Source: Apis mellifera (Eukaryota > Arthropoda > Insecta > Hymenoptera > Apidae). Taken from it: a DNA stretch of 64,000 nucleotides. Shown here in pieces: positions 1-11,800 of the stretch; the first letter of the stretch is position 1; every line of letters begins with the position of its first letter. The stretch spans positions 3,080,501 to 3,144,500 of the forward strand of contig NC_037639.1 in the NCBI RefSeq assembly GCF_003254395.2, read 5' to 3'. A program made the translations under genes and the position numbers. The notes below the pieces were generated by a model that was not told the DNA's origin, ran no database searches, and worked only from the letters and a program-made list of their open reading frames with translations.

Positions 1-3
1 ACT

Positions 4-122
4 GGAGGAGAATACGTGACGTCACATTATCCCTACTGCTACTGCTAGGTTAGACAGATATATGTCACGTGACATGGGTTAATTCAGTAGTGGGGATAAC
101 ATGACGTCACTTATTCTTCTTC
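4..122. repeat. Imperfect inverted repeat with CRE arms and an E-box palindrome between them
   Basis: Bases 4-40 and 86-122 are inverted copies matching at 30 of 37 positions. Each arm contains a perfect CRE octamer TGACGTCA (17-24 and 102-109). The 45-base spacer contains the perfect 14-bp palindrome ATGTCACGTGACAT at 62-75, whose centre GTCACGTGAC is an ideal bHLH-ZIP (USF/MITF/TFEB type) site. The word TGGAGGAGAAT at 3-13 recurs at 135-145, so the element may continue left of the window. CREB/ATF and bHLH-ZIP recognition of these words is established; use of this site is inference. It could also be the remains of a small inverted-repeat transposon. Confidence 0.7.
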
Positions 123-145
123 TGAAAAATTCGTTGGAGGAGAAT

Positions 146-1224
146 TGGATTACTTTTAGTGATACTGTGTCTATCCCTTGATCCTCTACAATTACAGATG
201 AGGGAAATTAACATATTAAGGTGTTAAGATAATGTTAATTGTAGAATTGCTAAATAGATTACTATGAAATTCTAAAAATGTATGTTTAAAATTAATCAAA
301 TATATGATAATTAAAGACAATTTTTTAAGATTATATAAAGATCATTTAATATTCTTTAATTATTATTTTTTAATACATTCCATTTGTGGTAAAAATGTAT
401 GAAAGAGAGGAGAAAGAATACAAAACACAAGGGAATATAGTTTGAAATAATTCATAGTTGTGAAAAAGAACATTTTATTCAAGTAGACAAGGACTTCTTG
501 TTTTTCAGGAATTTTAATTTTATTTTCTTTGAAGTTTATAATAATGAAATTTAAAATAGATGAAATTGAAAAGTGGCATGAGAAAGCAAAGTTTCTATAA
601 CTAACTAAACAGAGAGTAATTGCACTATTTAACAGTTAATGTAATTACCTGAAAACTCAACGTGCATACAAGCTACACGAAATTATAATTGTGTGTAACT
701 TGTACATTATTATAATCATTGTAACATTTAGTCGGTATCAAAATTATTTTCATGAAACATATATTCAGTGGGATTAATAATATTAGCAATTAAATAAAAC
801 AAAAGAAATTATTCAAATATTTAACAATAATTTCCTCTGTTATTATTATAATCATACTTCAAACATGATAAATTACATATATCAAATCGGTTACCTCAAA
901 ATATTTTTTAAAAAATATTTTATCTATTTTCAAAATGTACAATAAAAAACCAATACTTTTATAACTATGTTAAATGAATAAGTAAAATTCAAATTATTAT
1001 TATCAATCACTACTCGTTTATTTATTAAACAAAAAGAAATTAAATCTTCTTTATGCTAAAAAAATAATTTCTAATAATGAAAGAAGAGAGTAGAAAATTA
1101 ATCTCACTCTATCTTTTCTTCTCTTTATTGCGTGTATCCATATCACGTTATACATATCACTACTACGTTCATTCATTAAAAGAGCTCAATCTCAAAAAAA
1201 AAAAATAAAGTACAGAGAGTGAGT
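146..1224. other. A+T-rich gene-free stretch
   Basis: No reading frame, islet or ordered repeat is visible. The stretch is poly-A/T and TA-rich. It ends in a run of A followed by a degenerate GAGTGA/GA tract at 1215-1251 that introduces the next islet. Confidence 0.7.
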
Positions 1225-1765
1225 GAATGAGTGAGTGAGAGAGAGAGAGAAAAATTACATTTTTACCACCAACGATCACCACGAAACCACGATAAAGGAA
1301 AAAGTTGAACGAGGACAAGAGAATTTTTCAAATTTCCACCGATTCCCTCACCCATCCCATTTCCGTTTGCGGGGGAAAATTCCGGCGAAGTGGAATCGTA
1401 GCGGCGTGCAAAGATCCACCCTCCGTAGCACCTTCGACAAAGCGTTTGACGAATTTCAACCGAGATTGAAACGCGCTTTATTCCTTCGATTCATCGATGC
1501 GCCATTTGGTTTATCGGCGCAGGAGTAGCGAAACGTATCAAAGGTATCGCCGCTTTGGGAGGAGCTTGACGTTTCACAGAGGAGGGAATTCGTGCCATCG
1601 AGAAGTCGGATGTTCTCTCCGTTTGATTCACCCCCGTTTTATTCGCGTCTCTCGCGATCGATTGAAAATTAACCCTCGCGTAAGTTTCGAGGGTGGATCA
1701 CGGGCCAGGGTTTGAATATCGACTTTCAATCGATTCTCAAAGGGTCTCCGCCCTCTTCGAGAATT
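1225..1765. other. CpG-rich islet, unassigned (possible 5' UTR or enhancer)
   Basis: Base composition shifts abruptly from A+T desert to a CpG-rich sequence introduced by a GAGTGAGT/(GA)n tract. Two short open frames (1235-1528 and 1497-1715, plus) overlap in different frames and show no recognisable domain, so I do not call them coding. A donor-like GTAAGT sits at 1680-1685. It lies in the loop of a 7-bp inverted repeat (ACCCTCG 1672-1678, CGAGGGT 1688-1694). The islet could be a noncoding first exon, an enhancer, or simply an islet of older sequence. Confidence 0.4.
1710..1740 (+). repeat. Dispersed repeat pair, copy 1 (copy 2 at 2678-2708)
   Basis: Thirty-one bases here match 2678-2708 in direct orientation with four substitutions. 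The matching core starts GTTTGAATATC and continues CTTTCAATCGA. Flanking words also match loosely (GGATCACGGGCC against GATGAATCGCGGCC). The copies are 968 bp apart. This suggests an old local duplication, or members of a bee-specific interspersed family. Confidence 0.6.
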
Positions 1766-2943
1766 AGTGTTCGAACGAAGAATTATTTATTAGAAAGATT
1801 CATTCGTTTGTTTGCTTATTTATTTATTTGTCGACGGGAGAGATTAATGCGACGAGCATATGCAAATATGAAAGAAAAATAATATAAATGATATGTAATA
1901 ATATGGGTATATTACGCAAATACATATTTTATAAAATGAGTGAATATTTTATAAATGGAAGAGAATGATTGAACACGTAGATATGATTTATGATTAGGGT
2001 GTATACATCGATGAGTAATGTACATCGAAAAAATTAGATTTAATTGCACAGAGGTGATAAGTGCTATCACATGCAATTCTATATGTAAACTATATGTAAT
2101 ATCTATACTGATTATAAGTGTTAATATATTTTTAAATAGTTCTAGAAATTAAAATATAAAAATTGTTCGATCGAGACTTAATTATTAAATTATTATAAGA
2201 AATTGAAATTTATATTTTTTTTAGATGAAATGAAAGATGATATAGAATAAAATTTTTTCATTTAAAGACTAATTTTTAAGAAAATCAAATATAAAAATTC
2301 GTCAATTATGTTATTACGCAATTACTTTTTGATTGTATATGTTCAATCTCAATTTTATAATACACTTTTCATTTATTTTCACGTATATAATAATCTCTTA
2401 TCGATACTCTATTCGTATTCAATCAGGAATTACCCAATTCCATTTATGTATTTGGAACATTTTCAAATTTCATTTACATTTGGAAGCCATAAAACTGAGA
2501 TTATGAGATAATTTTCCACACTTTTACTTCCAGCAAAATGATAAAAGATATAATATTATATGATAATATTTAAAGTAAACATAAATATTTTAATATTTAT
2601 ATGATAAAATAAAATAAAAACTCGCCGATGTTATTCTAATTCGTAATAAGTTTTATAAGAGATGAATCGCGGCCTGCGTTTGAATATCAGCTTTCAATCG
2701 ACTCTTAAAATTCTTTTTTCTTTTCAAGGATTAAATAAGATAATAAAATTAAAATTACTTTTAAAATTAAATTACGTTAAATTCTAATATATATAATATT
2801 CAATTCCCAGTAATAAAATATTTCTCTTTATTCCTATATTTAGGTCTATAATTTATAATTTTTAATTTTTTTATAAAAAATAAAAAATATTTTAAGAATC
2901 AGAATCGAGAAAATAATCAAAGATTAAAGTAAGATTTATGATA
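1766..2943. other. A+T-rich stretch with repeat copy 2
   Basis: Apart from the second copy of the dispersed repeat (2678-2708) I see no gene. The open frame at 2308-2511 is A+T-derived, with low-complexity Tyr/Ile/Phe content typical of random A+T DNA. Confidence 0.6.
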
Positions 2944-3420
2944 AATGAAGAATTGTATGCAAAAATTGATGATATTCAGAAAAATCTCGTGATAAATAAA
3001 TTAATCTAGAGAATAATTATCTTTAGATCGATCTCAAAAAAGATAAAAAATTATGGATCCTTCATTTCGAAGATTGAAATTCAATAATGAATTGTATACA
3101 AGAATCGATAATATTTCTTTTAATAATGCATGAAATTTAATTGCATGAAATCTCGCGATAAATATATTAAGCCGAGTATAATTTCATAGATTTTAAGGAG
3201 GAATGAAAAATCATAGAGACTACCAAAAATTTTTTTTATTCTTTTCCAAGAATTGAAATTAATGATCGAGAAAAAATTCTACACACAGGAATCGATAACA
3301 TTGATCGAAATTTCGCGATAAGTAAATCGGCTTGGGACTAATTTCGTAGATCAATGACCTCGAGGAGGGTGGAAAATCCTGAAATAGTCGCGACGACCAG
3401 AACTTTCAGTTGTAAGAAAT
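2944..3420 (+). repeat. Three diverged tandem copies of a 140-185 bp unit
   Basis: The words AATTGTAT...(A)GAATCGATAA..., (T)CTCGCGATAAAT..., TAGAT..., (G)GAGGG/AATGGAAAATC and ATTGAAATT recur in the same order three times. Copies start near 2951, 3090 and 3275, so spacings are about 139 and 185 bp. Copies 2 and 3 resemble each other most. The last copy runs into the CpG-rich islet at 3.35 kb. Divergence and indels indicate an old duplication. Confidence 0.55.
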
Positions 3421-3848
3421 CGCATCAAAGCTTTTTGCCGACCGGTTACATCGAGATTTCACTCGGAACAAATTCGTCGACTTCGGAATCTTGCGTATTC
3501 GAGTCGAAGTTCTCGGTTAAGAGCGTTAATTCCGACAGAGGGGGCGGTTCTGGATTGTTACGAGAAATAAAGACGGGGAGGCGAGCGGAAGGAGAGCGGA
3601 AGTTTTTCGTGAAAAGGCGAAAAAGTCGAGCGAGCGTCAACTCGATCGAGACGACCACGCTAAATTTAAGAGTCCCTCCCGCGAGACGGAAGATGCTTTG
3701 ATAAAAACTCGACGACGACGGCGAAAGTTCGCTCCGTCGATAAAAGAGGGAGGACCCGTATTAAAATAGTGTATAATTAAAACGAAGTTTCCCGGCTCGA
3801 TGCTTATCCGCGACTTAAACTGAATTTAAACAGGGCGCTTGTCAAATT
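3350..3848. other. CpG-rich islet, unassigned
   Basis: The islet has many CG, TCGA and CGAG words. A plus frame (3354-3701, 115 codons) and a minus frame (3446-3658) overlap here. The plus frame is rich in Ser, Arg and Lys with no domain I recognise and no convincing acceptor or donor, so I leave it uncalled. It directly continues the third tandem repeat copy. Confidence 0.4.
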
Positions 3849-3899
3849 AAAAAAAAAAAAAAAAAAAGAAAAAAGAAAAAAAAGAAAAAAAAAGAAAGG
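3849..3899. repeat. Poly(A)-rich simple repeat
   Basis: A run of A interrupted by single G residues, bordering the islet on its right side. It could be a retroposon tail, but no target-site duplication is obvious. Confidence 0.7.
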
Positions 3900-6800
3900 A
3901 AAACGTCTCAATGGAACATCCCAAGGATTCTACCTCTTTTCAATTTAAAGATCTGTTGGTAAAAAAGGGCGAATGTCGAGGCGATTTATATAAACTGAAA
4001 ACTGAATTTTTTTCTGGTACGGAGAATGGTCCATTTAGGCAGAATTTAAATTGATTTCGCGCTATTCTGGAGTTCTACAATAGGTTGGTCTAAGGGAGAA
4101 TTGTATCTCTACTTTTAAATGTTCGGGTGTTATTCTCATAGTTATTGGATTGGAAGGAATGTATTCACTTTTACCGTGCGCGTTTTTCGAATATTTGCAA
4201 GTAATAATAGGATAACTTTTAATTTTGGTATTTTTAGAGAATAATTAATTATTTTTTAATTCTTCATAATGAATTTTTGGGTAGGGAAATTATTTCTGAA
4301 ATATATATTATTATTAATACAACCAGTTTAATTAAAGTGTTATCTTTAATAGCTTTTTTTTTATGCATAATATATTTTTCATATTATTTTCAATTGTAAT
4401 TTTCTATCAACAAATTTTTTGAAGTATGAAAATTTATATTATTAAATCAGAATTGTAAAAAAATTAAATATATATCAATTGTTGTTTTAAATGTGACACG
4501 ATTCTAATATTATAATATTATAATTATTATAATAATATTTACGCTTTCTAGATTATTTTTTGACAGAATGTTGAATGTGATATCAATAAATAAATGTAAT
4601 CTCAATATAATTGATAATTCTTCCGATGAAATTGAAAAAAAAAAAAATTTATTCAAAATAAAAATATAATGGTGAGTTTGAATTTTATTACATATAATAA
4701 TTCCTTTTTTCGGAATTTTTACATTTCGAAAATATTATATTTCAAAATTGAAACGGGTACAATCAGATATCGTCTGATATAAATTTAAAATATTATATCA
4801 TTATACAAAAATTATGGTGGAAACAAATTGAATTCCTATTTTATCATAATAAAATTCAATGAAATATATTTAATGTAATTGCCAAACGAAATACACTGAA
4901 ATTCAGCAGAAGATTCGAAAGTGATGACAAATCCACTTGACACGGATACATTGATTAAATATTCACGCGCATAGAGGATTGTGTATAAAGCGTTTAATTG
5001 ATTTTGATGTTTCATAGGGGAAATGAATATTCTGTATACGTATCATACACACTCGGCAGTCGATGTTACTGCGAGAACATGTGAAAAACAATGAATGCGG
5101 TTAAAAAGTTATTAAAATTGTACGAAATTGGCAATAAAAAAAAATATATAATAGCCCCTAGACAATAAGAGAAAAATAAAGAGAAGAGAGAAATAAATCA
5201 TTATTCAAAATAAATTCATTTACAATAGTTAATCAAAAAATTAAACCAAAAAATTTACAATTTTCAATATTTTTTGTATTTTTAATACATAATATATAAG
5301 TCACACGTGCTATATATTAATGTATTAATAAATTTAATTACTTCTTTTACTTAATTACAATATATATATTTTTTCCAATGTGTATTGTTTTATCATATTT
5401 TTTATTTTTGAACAATTTTATCAAAATATCCAAAATTTCGTTTTTCAAATCAATCAATGGTGATTAATCAATGACTAGTGAAATGAATATATACTTAAGT
5501 GTTTTAGAAAAATTCTAAATGCATTATAATATATAAATTATTAATATGTGATAATTTTATTAATAATGAAAATAACGATTACATACTCTTTATAATTTTT
5601 ATTAACATAAGATAAGATATATTTAGAATATATTTATATATATAATGCAAAGGATACAACAGCATGTGAATTTTATTCGACATGAATTTTTCCCCATTTT
5701 TATAGTTGTTGTTCGAAAGTTTTTTTGATCTTCTTTATAAATGTCCTAAGTTTTAGAAAAATTGAAAATAACTCTGTCAAATTCGACACTGTGTAGAATC
5801 ACAAATTCAAGAGATCTGGGCTTCTGAGTTACAAGATTCGGACATTTACCAAGTTTCATAGTGGTAGAGTTTAGCAAGTTGAGGTAGCAAAGTTCAAAAC
5901 GCATCTGGCTCTAAAAACTGATCTAAAACTGTGCCTAAGTTCGAAGTATTTCCCCCAAGATATTCTTGAAGGGTTGTCGCTAAAGATAGAAGCGCGAAGA
6001 ATGTCGATCGTGGGGATTTGCTGGTTTATTTTGTATTTTGCATGCACCATATGCAAGCGTTCGCGCAAAAAATATATCGCAAAATCCTTCGATTCCTGAA
6101 TTATAACTCAAAATTATGATATTAAAATTTTTTATTTTATCTTTTTTTTAAAATAATTAAAAAATATAAATGAATTTATAATATTATTCTATTATCATTG
6201 ATTATTTTAAAATAAAGATATACAAATATTAAAACCCTATAATTAATTTTATTAAAAAAAAAAAAAATTATTTCATTCATTTAAAAATTGTAATGTATTC
6301 TTTACTTTTAATAATGAATAACTTCGATTTTTTTCTTTCTCGAGTTAAATTATGTTAAATTTCCAATAATGCTCAAATTAAATTATTAATTTTTAAATCT
6401 AATTCTCATAATTTTAAAGATAAATAGAATAAATAATATTAAATTATCTCTTTTATCCGATTTCCGTTACAAGATTCGTACAGAAAGAAAGAGAGAGAAA
6501 GACATAATTATATCAAAGAGATGAAAGAACTTTTTTTTTTGTCAAATGCATCGAAGGAGAAAGATTGAATTTTGTATGTAAATACAGACAGATATAACAA
6601 AAATATATTGTATGAACATTCGCATGAAAAATCATATAATGTTAAAAAATACACTCGAACGATATATTAAAATAATATAAATAAATCTAATTTCATTTAA
6701 TTTTATGCAATGAATTTATCATACAATTTTCAATTGCAAAATATAAATAAAACATAATTTTTTCACTTTTCTTTCTTTCTTTTTTTTTTTTTTTTATTCC

Positions 6801-6940
6801 AACCATTAAATTTTGGTAATCAAATAAACGACAGTCACGTAATACAAAAGTTTCACTTCAAAGCAAAAAACCCAATTCGAAATATATTCATATATCATTT
6901 TTTTTTCTATCTCAACTCACACCTGTCAACCATTCTCAAT
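3900..6940. other. A+T-rich stretch with a decayed AAGTT minisatellite
   Basis: No gene is visible. Around 5840-5905 the words AAGTTT, GCAAGTT and GCAAAGTTC recur at short intervals, like the better example at 10675-10770. A moderately GC-rich patch (5905-6075) includes a 65-codon minus frame with no splice signals and no recognisable product. Confidence 0.55.
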
Positions 6941-6965
6941 ACACGCACGCGCGCGCGCGCGCGCG
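6941..6965. repeat. (CA)/(CG)n alternating purine-pyrimidine run, Z-DNA-prone
   Basis: Twenty-five bases alternate purine and pyrimidine without interruption, ending in nine consecutive CG dinucleotides (6948-6965). Pure CG runs are the strongest Z-DNA formers known. One this long is striking in a background of about 70% or more A+T, and it lies about 75 bp left of the next islet. Confidence 0.8.
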
Positions 6966-7039
6966 AGAACTGGAAATTTTTCATTCATTTCCATTCATGC
7001 ATCGTTAAATTCATTAATTCTCGAAAAATGAAATGGAAT

Positions 7040-7560
7040 AAATTCATCCCGTAATTTTAGAACGTGTCAGCGAGATACGCTTGCCACGAATCGATACCTC
7101 GTTCATGGAAGAATAGAAAAAAAGATAAATTTAATCGTTGGAAGATCCGAATAAGAAATCGACCGGCTCCCTTCGTTTCACTCCTTCTGCTCTCGACAGT
7201 TTCGAAAATACAATAGCGTTTCACATCTAGCCTCGTGGAAATCACGATTTGACAGCTGTCACGTGATCCGGTGAATATTATACACGTAATATTTTTCAGC
7301 AAGAGAATCACACATCGATTCGTCGCGGTTTCATCGATCCATGCCGTTTCCATTACCAAAGTAATACACGTTTATTCGCAGGCGTCGTTTACGCGCACAA
7401 CACCATTACCGTGTAAATTTACGACATACTTGGAGCCCTTCAATCGATATATCCTTTTGTCCTACCTCCATACTATAATAACAAATGGTCGCATTGGTGG
7501 CACGTGGTTTTAACAGCGCCGCGAAATGAAGTATTGGTTTAATGGCGAGGGGTAAGGAAT
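7040..7560. other. CpG-rich islet with homeodomain/E-box composite site
   Basis: A minus frame of 100 codons (7057-7359) and a plus frame of 80 (7271-7513) overlap, so coding status is unclear. Neither has a recognisable domain. The most specific content is the regulatory composite at 7251-7266, listed separately. A second CACGTG lies at 7501-7506. Confidence 0.4.
7251..7266. promoter_or_regulatory. TGACAGCTGTCA palindrome overlapping CACGTG
   Basis: TGACAGCTGTCA (7251-7262) is a perfect 12-bp palindrome. It combines two TGACAG half-sites, the known core for TALE homeodomain proteins (TGIF/achintya, MEIS/homothorax), around a CAGCTG E-box. The last two bases start a CACGTG E-box (7261-7266). 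Binding is inference. Confidence 0.45.
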
Positions 7561-8035
7561 TCACTAGGAATTGGCATTTTTTTTTATCCGAGAGTATGAC
7601 TCAAAAGGTTGTGAAAATTGTCAAATGTAAAGATGAGATTAAGAAGAGTTTGTTGTTTCTTGAACGTAAGCGTATAATTTAATCTTTTCTTTTCTTTTTT
7701 TTTTTTTTTCCTTTTCGAAATATTCGCTATTCCTCTCATATTCGAAATTTCTTTTATTGCTTTTTAATATGTGTTATGTACGCGATAGTCCATGTAATGC
7801 AGAAAGTTATAGGAAACAGTGTATGAATTATGCGTGTAAGTTGGGTGTATTAATTTATGATTGAGTTAAAAAGTTCGTGGATTTTGAAATAGAAACGAGA
7901 CTAACTGATTCCTTAATATAAGCAAAAGTAAGTTTACGTTTCAATTCATAATTAAATATTTTAGGAATTTTAAATTTTCATGGAAATTATATTTTTATTG
8001 TGAATTGTTCAAATTTTTCTAAATTATTTTTTGCA

Positions 8036-8366
8036 TTGAATTTTTCGATATTTTTTAATTAATATTTTTAAATAAATTTATATCTCAAAATATTATTATT
8101 TACATAAATATCAAATATTTTCAATAATAAATTAATATTTAAGCATTTTTTAATTTTTTTTTCTAATTTAAAATCAAAAAAAAAAAATATTGTATTTTTG
8201 AATTTTTCGATATTTTTTTAATTAATATTTTTAAATAAATTTATATCTCAAAATATTATTATTTACGTAAATATCAAATATTTTCAATAATAAATTAATA
8301 TTCAAGCATTTTTTAATTTTTTTTTAATTTAAAATCAAAAAAAAAAAATATTGTATTTTTGAATTT
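8036..8366 (+). repeat. Recent tandem duplication, 162-bp period, two copies
   Basis: Copy 1 (about 8036-8197) and copy 2 (about 8198-8366) differ only by a few substitutions (for example ACATAAAT against ACGTAAAT) and one- or two-base length changes in T runs. Both begin TTGAATTTTTCGATATTTTT and end TTGTATTT. The near identity implies a young duplication. The content is entirely A+T-rich and noncoding. Confidence 0.9.
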
Positions 8367-8679
8367 GTTTTGAATTCGAATTAAAAATTTTTCTTTTTAT
8401 TGTTCAAAAATTTATTTTGTATCAACTAAAAAAGAAAATAATAATAATAATTTAAAAGTTTATTGTTCTATATAAATTCAGAAAATACCAATTAAAAGAA
8501 ATACCAATTAAATGAATTATTTTGCATATTCGTGAAAAATCTGTTTGTCTTTGATGAATGAACAACAATCGAGTTGTATAATATATTTCAATATCGTAAC
8601 GAAAGTTTTCACTGTGTGCTATGTATTCCTTATTCGTTAGTAACGCAAGATTAAATTACGATGTGATATGGATATTACT

Positions 8680-8840
8680 GGAAACCAACGTAACGCTAAA
8701 AACATTAAACCCGTACGATCCTCAGGAGTATATGATGCGAAAACAAGTTTGAACGTTGTCGTACACCCTTGGGAGTGACTACGTTGCAGAGCAATGAACT
8801 GAATACCATCTCGACCCTTTGATGTTGTAATGGGAGAAAA
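8680..8840. other. Small GC islet; possible C/D-box RNA at 8728-8806
   Basis: The islet is isolated in A+T desert and no frame or splice pair explains it. On the plus strand, ATGATGC (8732-8738, near the C-box consensus RTGATGA) and CTGA (8799-8802, a D box) are directly flanked by GTAT (8728-8731) and ATAC (8803-8806), which can pair as the short terminal stem of a C/D-box RNA of about 79 nt. The last C-box base does not fit, and no clear internal C'/D' pair is seen, so this is only a possibility. Confidence 0.2.
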
Positions 8841-11800
8841 GTAAATTTTCTAAGTCGTTGATGAACAATGACAATAAATGGATAAGAAAAAGATTTGAAA
8901 GTATTAATTTCTCAAAATGCATTTTTAAATAAATTTTCAATAAATTTTAAAAATATTTTAAAAATATTCTATTTTCACGATTCTAAGTTAATTTCAATTT
9001 TATGATTTCGAAAATTATAAATTTACAACACTGTAGACATCTTTTTTTCATCACTGAATGATGGATATATTATATTTATAATTAATATTGATTATTGAAA
9101 AATATATGCATATTTTAAAATTGTTGAGAATGGTATAATAATGATATAATAAATATATAATATTGGGAAATTCATTGGCAAAATGCGTATTCTTTTACAT
9201 ATAAAAAAAGTTTGAACAATTTAATTCTCTAAAAAAAAAAAAGATTTCTTTAATTTCTTTAATAAATCATTATTTAAGAGCATTATTTTCCTCGAAACAT
9301 ACAATAATTCATCTGAGGAAATTCTATATATTTCTGTTATTCAAACAATCTCGTTTCTTTATTAATTTTGATAATAATTTGATTTTATTGTATAACAATA
9401 TATATTCTATACACATAATCGCAAAATTTGATTAAAATCAAAATTTCTTTTATGATTGATAAAAATATTACCGATCATTGGATATAATTTTACAAAAATA
9501 ATTCGAATGTATTAAAAAAAAAAAAAAAGAAAGAAAAAAAATATACGATGAAAAAATATTATTCACGAATTAACCGGTTGGGAAACGAATTAACAAAAAA
9601 TTCAATAAACATTCTCACACATGTTTGCGTAAATTATTTTTTATCATCCGCAGAAATTCGCATGTGAAATATCGTGCACGCTACAATTATTACAACATGA
9701 ATTGTATAATTTATACATACCGTGTAATCGTTACAACTGTTGCAGTGCAATTGTTATAAATGTTGCGTATTACTCAAGAGTTTATTGGCATTAACTCGGC
9801 CGGCCACTTGTTTACACGGCTTTATATTATTAAATATATTTATTTACCGCTTGGAAACGGTAAATTTTACTTGGATGTATAATCTGTCAAATTATATTAT
9901 TTGCGAAGAGAATTTAATTACTCGTGACATCGCTTCGTGCAAATAACGACGCGTGTAACCGACGATGTATTTTCAGTGAAATATCACGTACAATAAAGCT
10001 GAGAATTATTTTTAGAATTTCCTCTAAGTGGAGGTGAGTGAAACGATAGAATATAAATTATTTAGATAAATATCGTTAATTAACACATTTTTTTTTGTTA
10101 ACACGATTCGATATAATTTGATTGGATGATTCAACATTTTCAACATTGTTTTGAATAAAATATTAATCGGTTAAATAATAAATAATAAATTATTAAATGA
10201 ATGATTCGATAATAAAAATATTTTTTCGTTTCTATCTTCATTTTGATTTGATGAGAAATAAATTTCTTTTTTTTATAAATAAAAAAATTTGTTATATACT
10301 TGTTATTGTACAATTGCAATAGATATTATTAATATAAATACCTTCCGGATTAATTAATCTTTAATCAAATGATATTGCAAAGCTAATAATTGAAATTAAT
10401 TAACAATTTATTTCATTATTAAATTTTATTATAAATTTCAAATAAATAATAATAAATAAACAGTGTTAGTAGAGAGTTAACCATTCTTTTTAAATATTTC
10501 ATTTAGTGTTATCAACAAGTTTTACAAATTTAAAGAATATTGCAAATTACTGAATTGCAAATTAATCAATAATATATACAAGTTGATTATTTTCTTCTAT
10601 GTTTATGATTCACGTGTTTTTATACGCTGTTTCGCAAACCCTCGTGTATTGTAAAATGTATTAAATCTCGTAAATTCCAAAGTTTCAGAGTAGCAAGTTT
10701 GAAAATTGCAGAGTTCAGAAGTTGCAAGTTCCATAATGTTAAGTTCAAATTGCACGGGTTCGTGACAAGCAAATTCGAAAAATTGATTAATCCAGGAAGA
10801 ATATTTTTATCTAAAAAAATCGCACGAAAATTTAGGATAGAATTTACAAGTGATTCTATGGAAAAAATTTTTTTCGATTCTCTCTCTCTCTCTTTGCGTT
10901 TCCATTTTCATGCTTTTGTGAAATGCAATCCCGCTCATATGTGGCGACCGTGCTTTGACAAGCCGCAGATACTAGAAAAGTGTGAAATTTTTTAACAATA
11001 CTCCCTCGTCGTTTACTCGTGTCAATGTTACCTTATAATGCACGATGAAGCTACGAAAAGGTGTCAATGTTGCACACGTCATAGCAATGAGAAGGAAAAT
11101 TCTGTTTATTCGATAAATATTGGACAAGATGGATTGGACAACAAGATTGGAAAATTAAAAATTGAATTTGTACATTGAATTGACCATTATTTGCGATTAT
11201 TTAATCTAAATATATGATGGAATTATAAAAAGTTTGATTACGTTACGTTTTTGTTAAATCAGAATTAAAGGATTAATTTATAAATATAATAATAGATCGA
11301 GAAAAAAAATTAACTAAAATTCTCTATGTTAAGCCTTTTTCTGTTAAGTGATCAGTTTATAATCGCTTTTTTTCGAATGAATTTCAGCACATATCGAATT
11401 ATTATTCTAAGATGAAGAGAATTATTTTATCGATTGGCCTGTAACGATGTTAAATGAAGTGGTACAGAATTAGATCACAAACGTTTGCGAATATCGAAAA
11501 AAAAGCATGTGCGAGATTTCACGTTATTACAAATTTTCATGATTATTCATGGAAAAATGTAAAATGTAACGAAACGTAAATATAAAATGAGAAATGCTCG
11601 AAACAAAGCGAAATTTCAATTGAGAATTTTTGAAAATAATAACTGATTGCATCTGTGATAATGGAATGCGATAATACATGCGACAAAAAAAAAATAAATA
11701 AAATTATTGCTATTGCAATTTTGTAATTTTGAAAATAATAACATATTTGATAATATGTTTTATAATTTTTCTACATTGAATGAATTTAGCAGCATTTACG

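Noticed and set aside
9977..10033. Plus-strand 57-bp interval from ATGTATTTTCAG to GGAG|GTGAGT
   Set aside because: Composition does not differ from the A+T flanks, and such pairs arise often by chance in this background.
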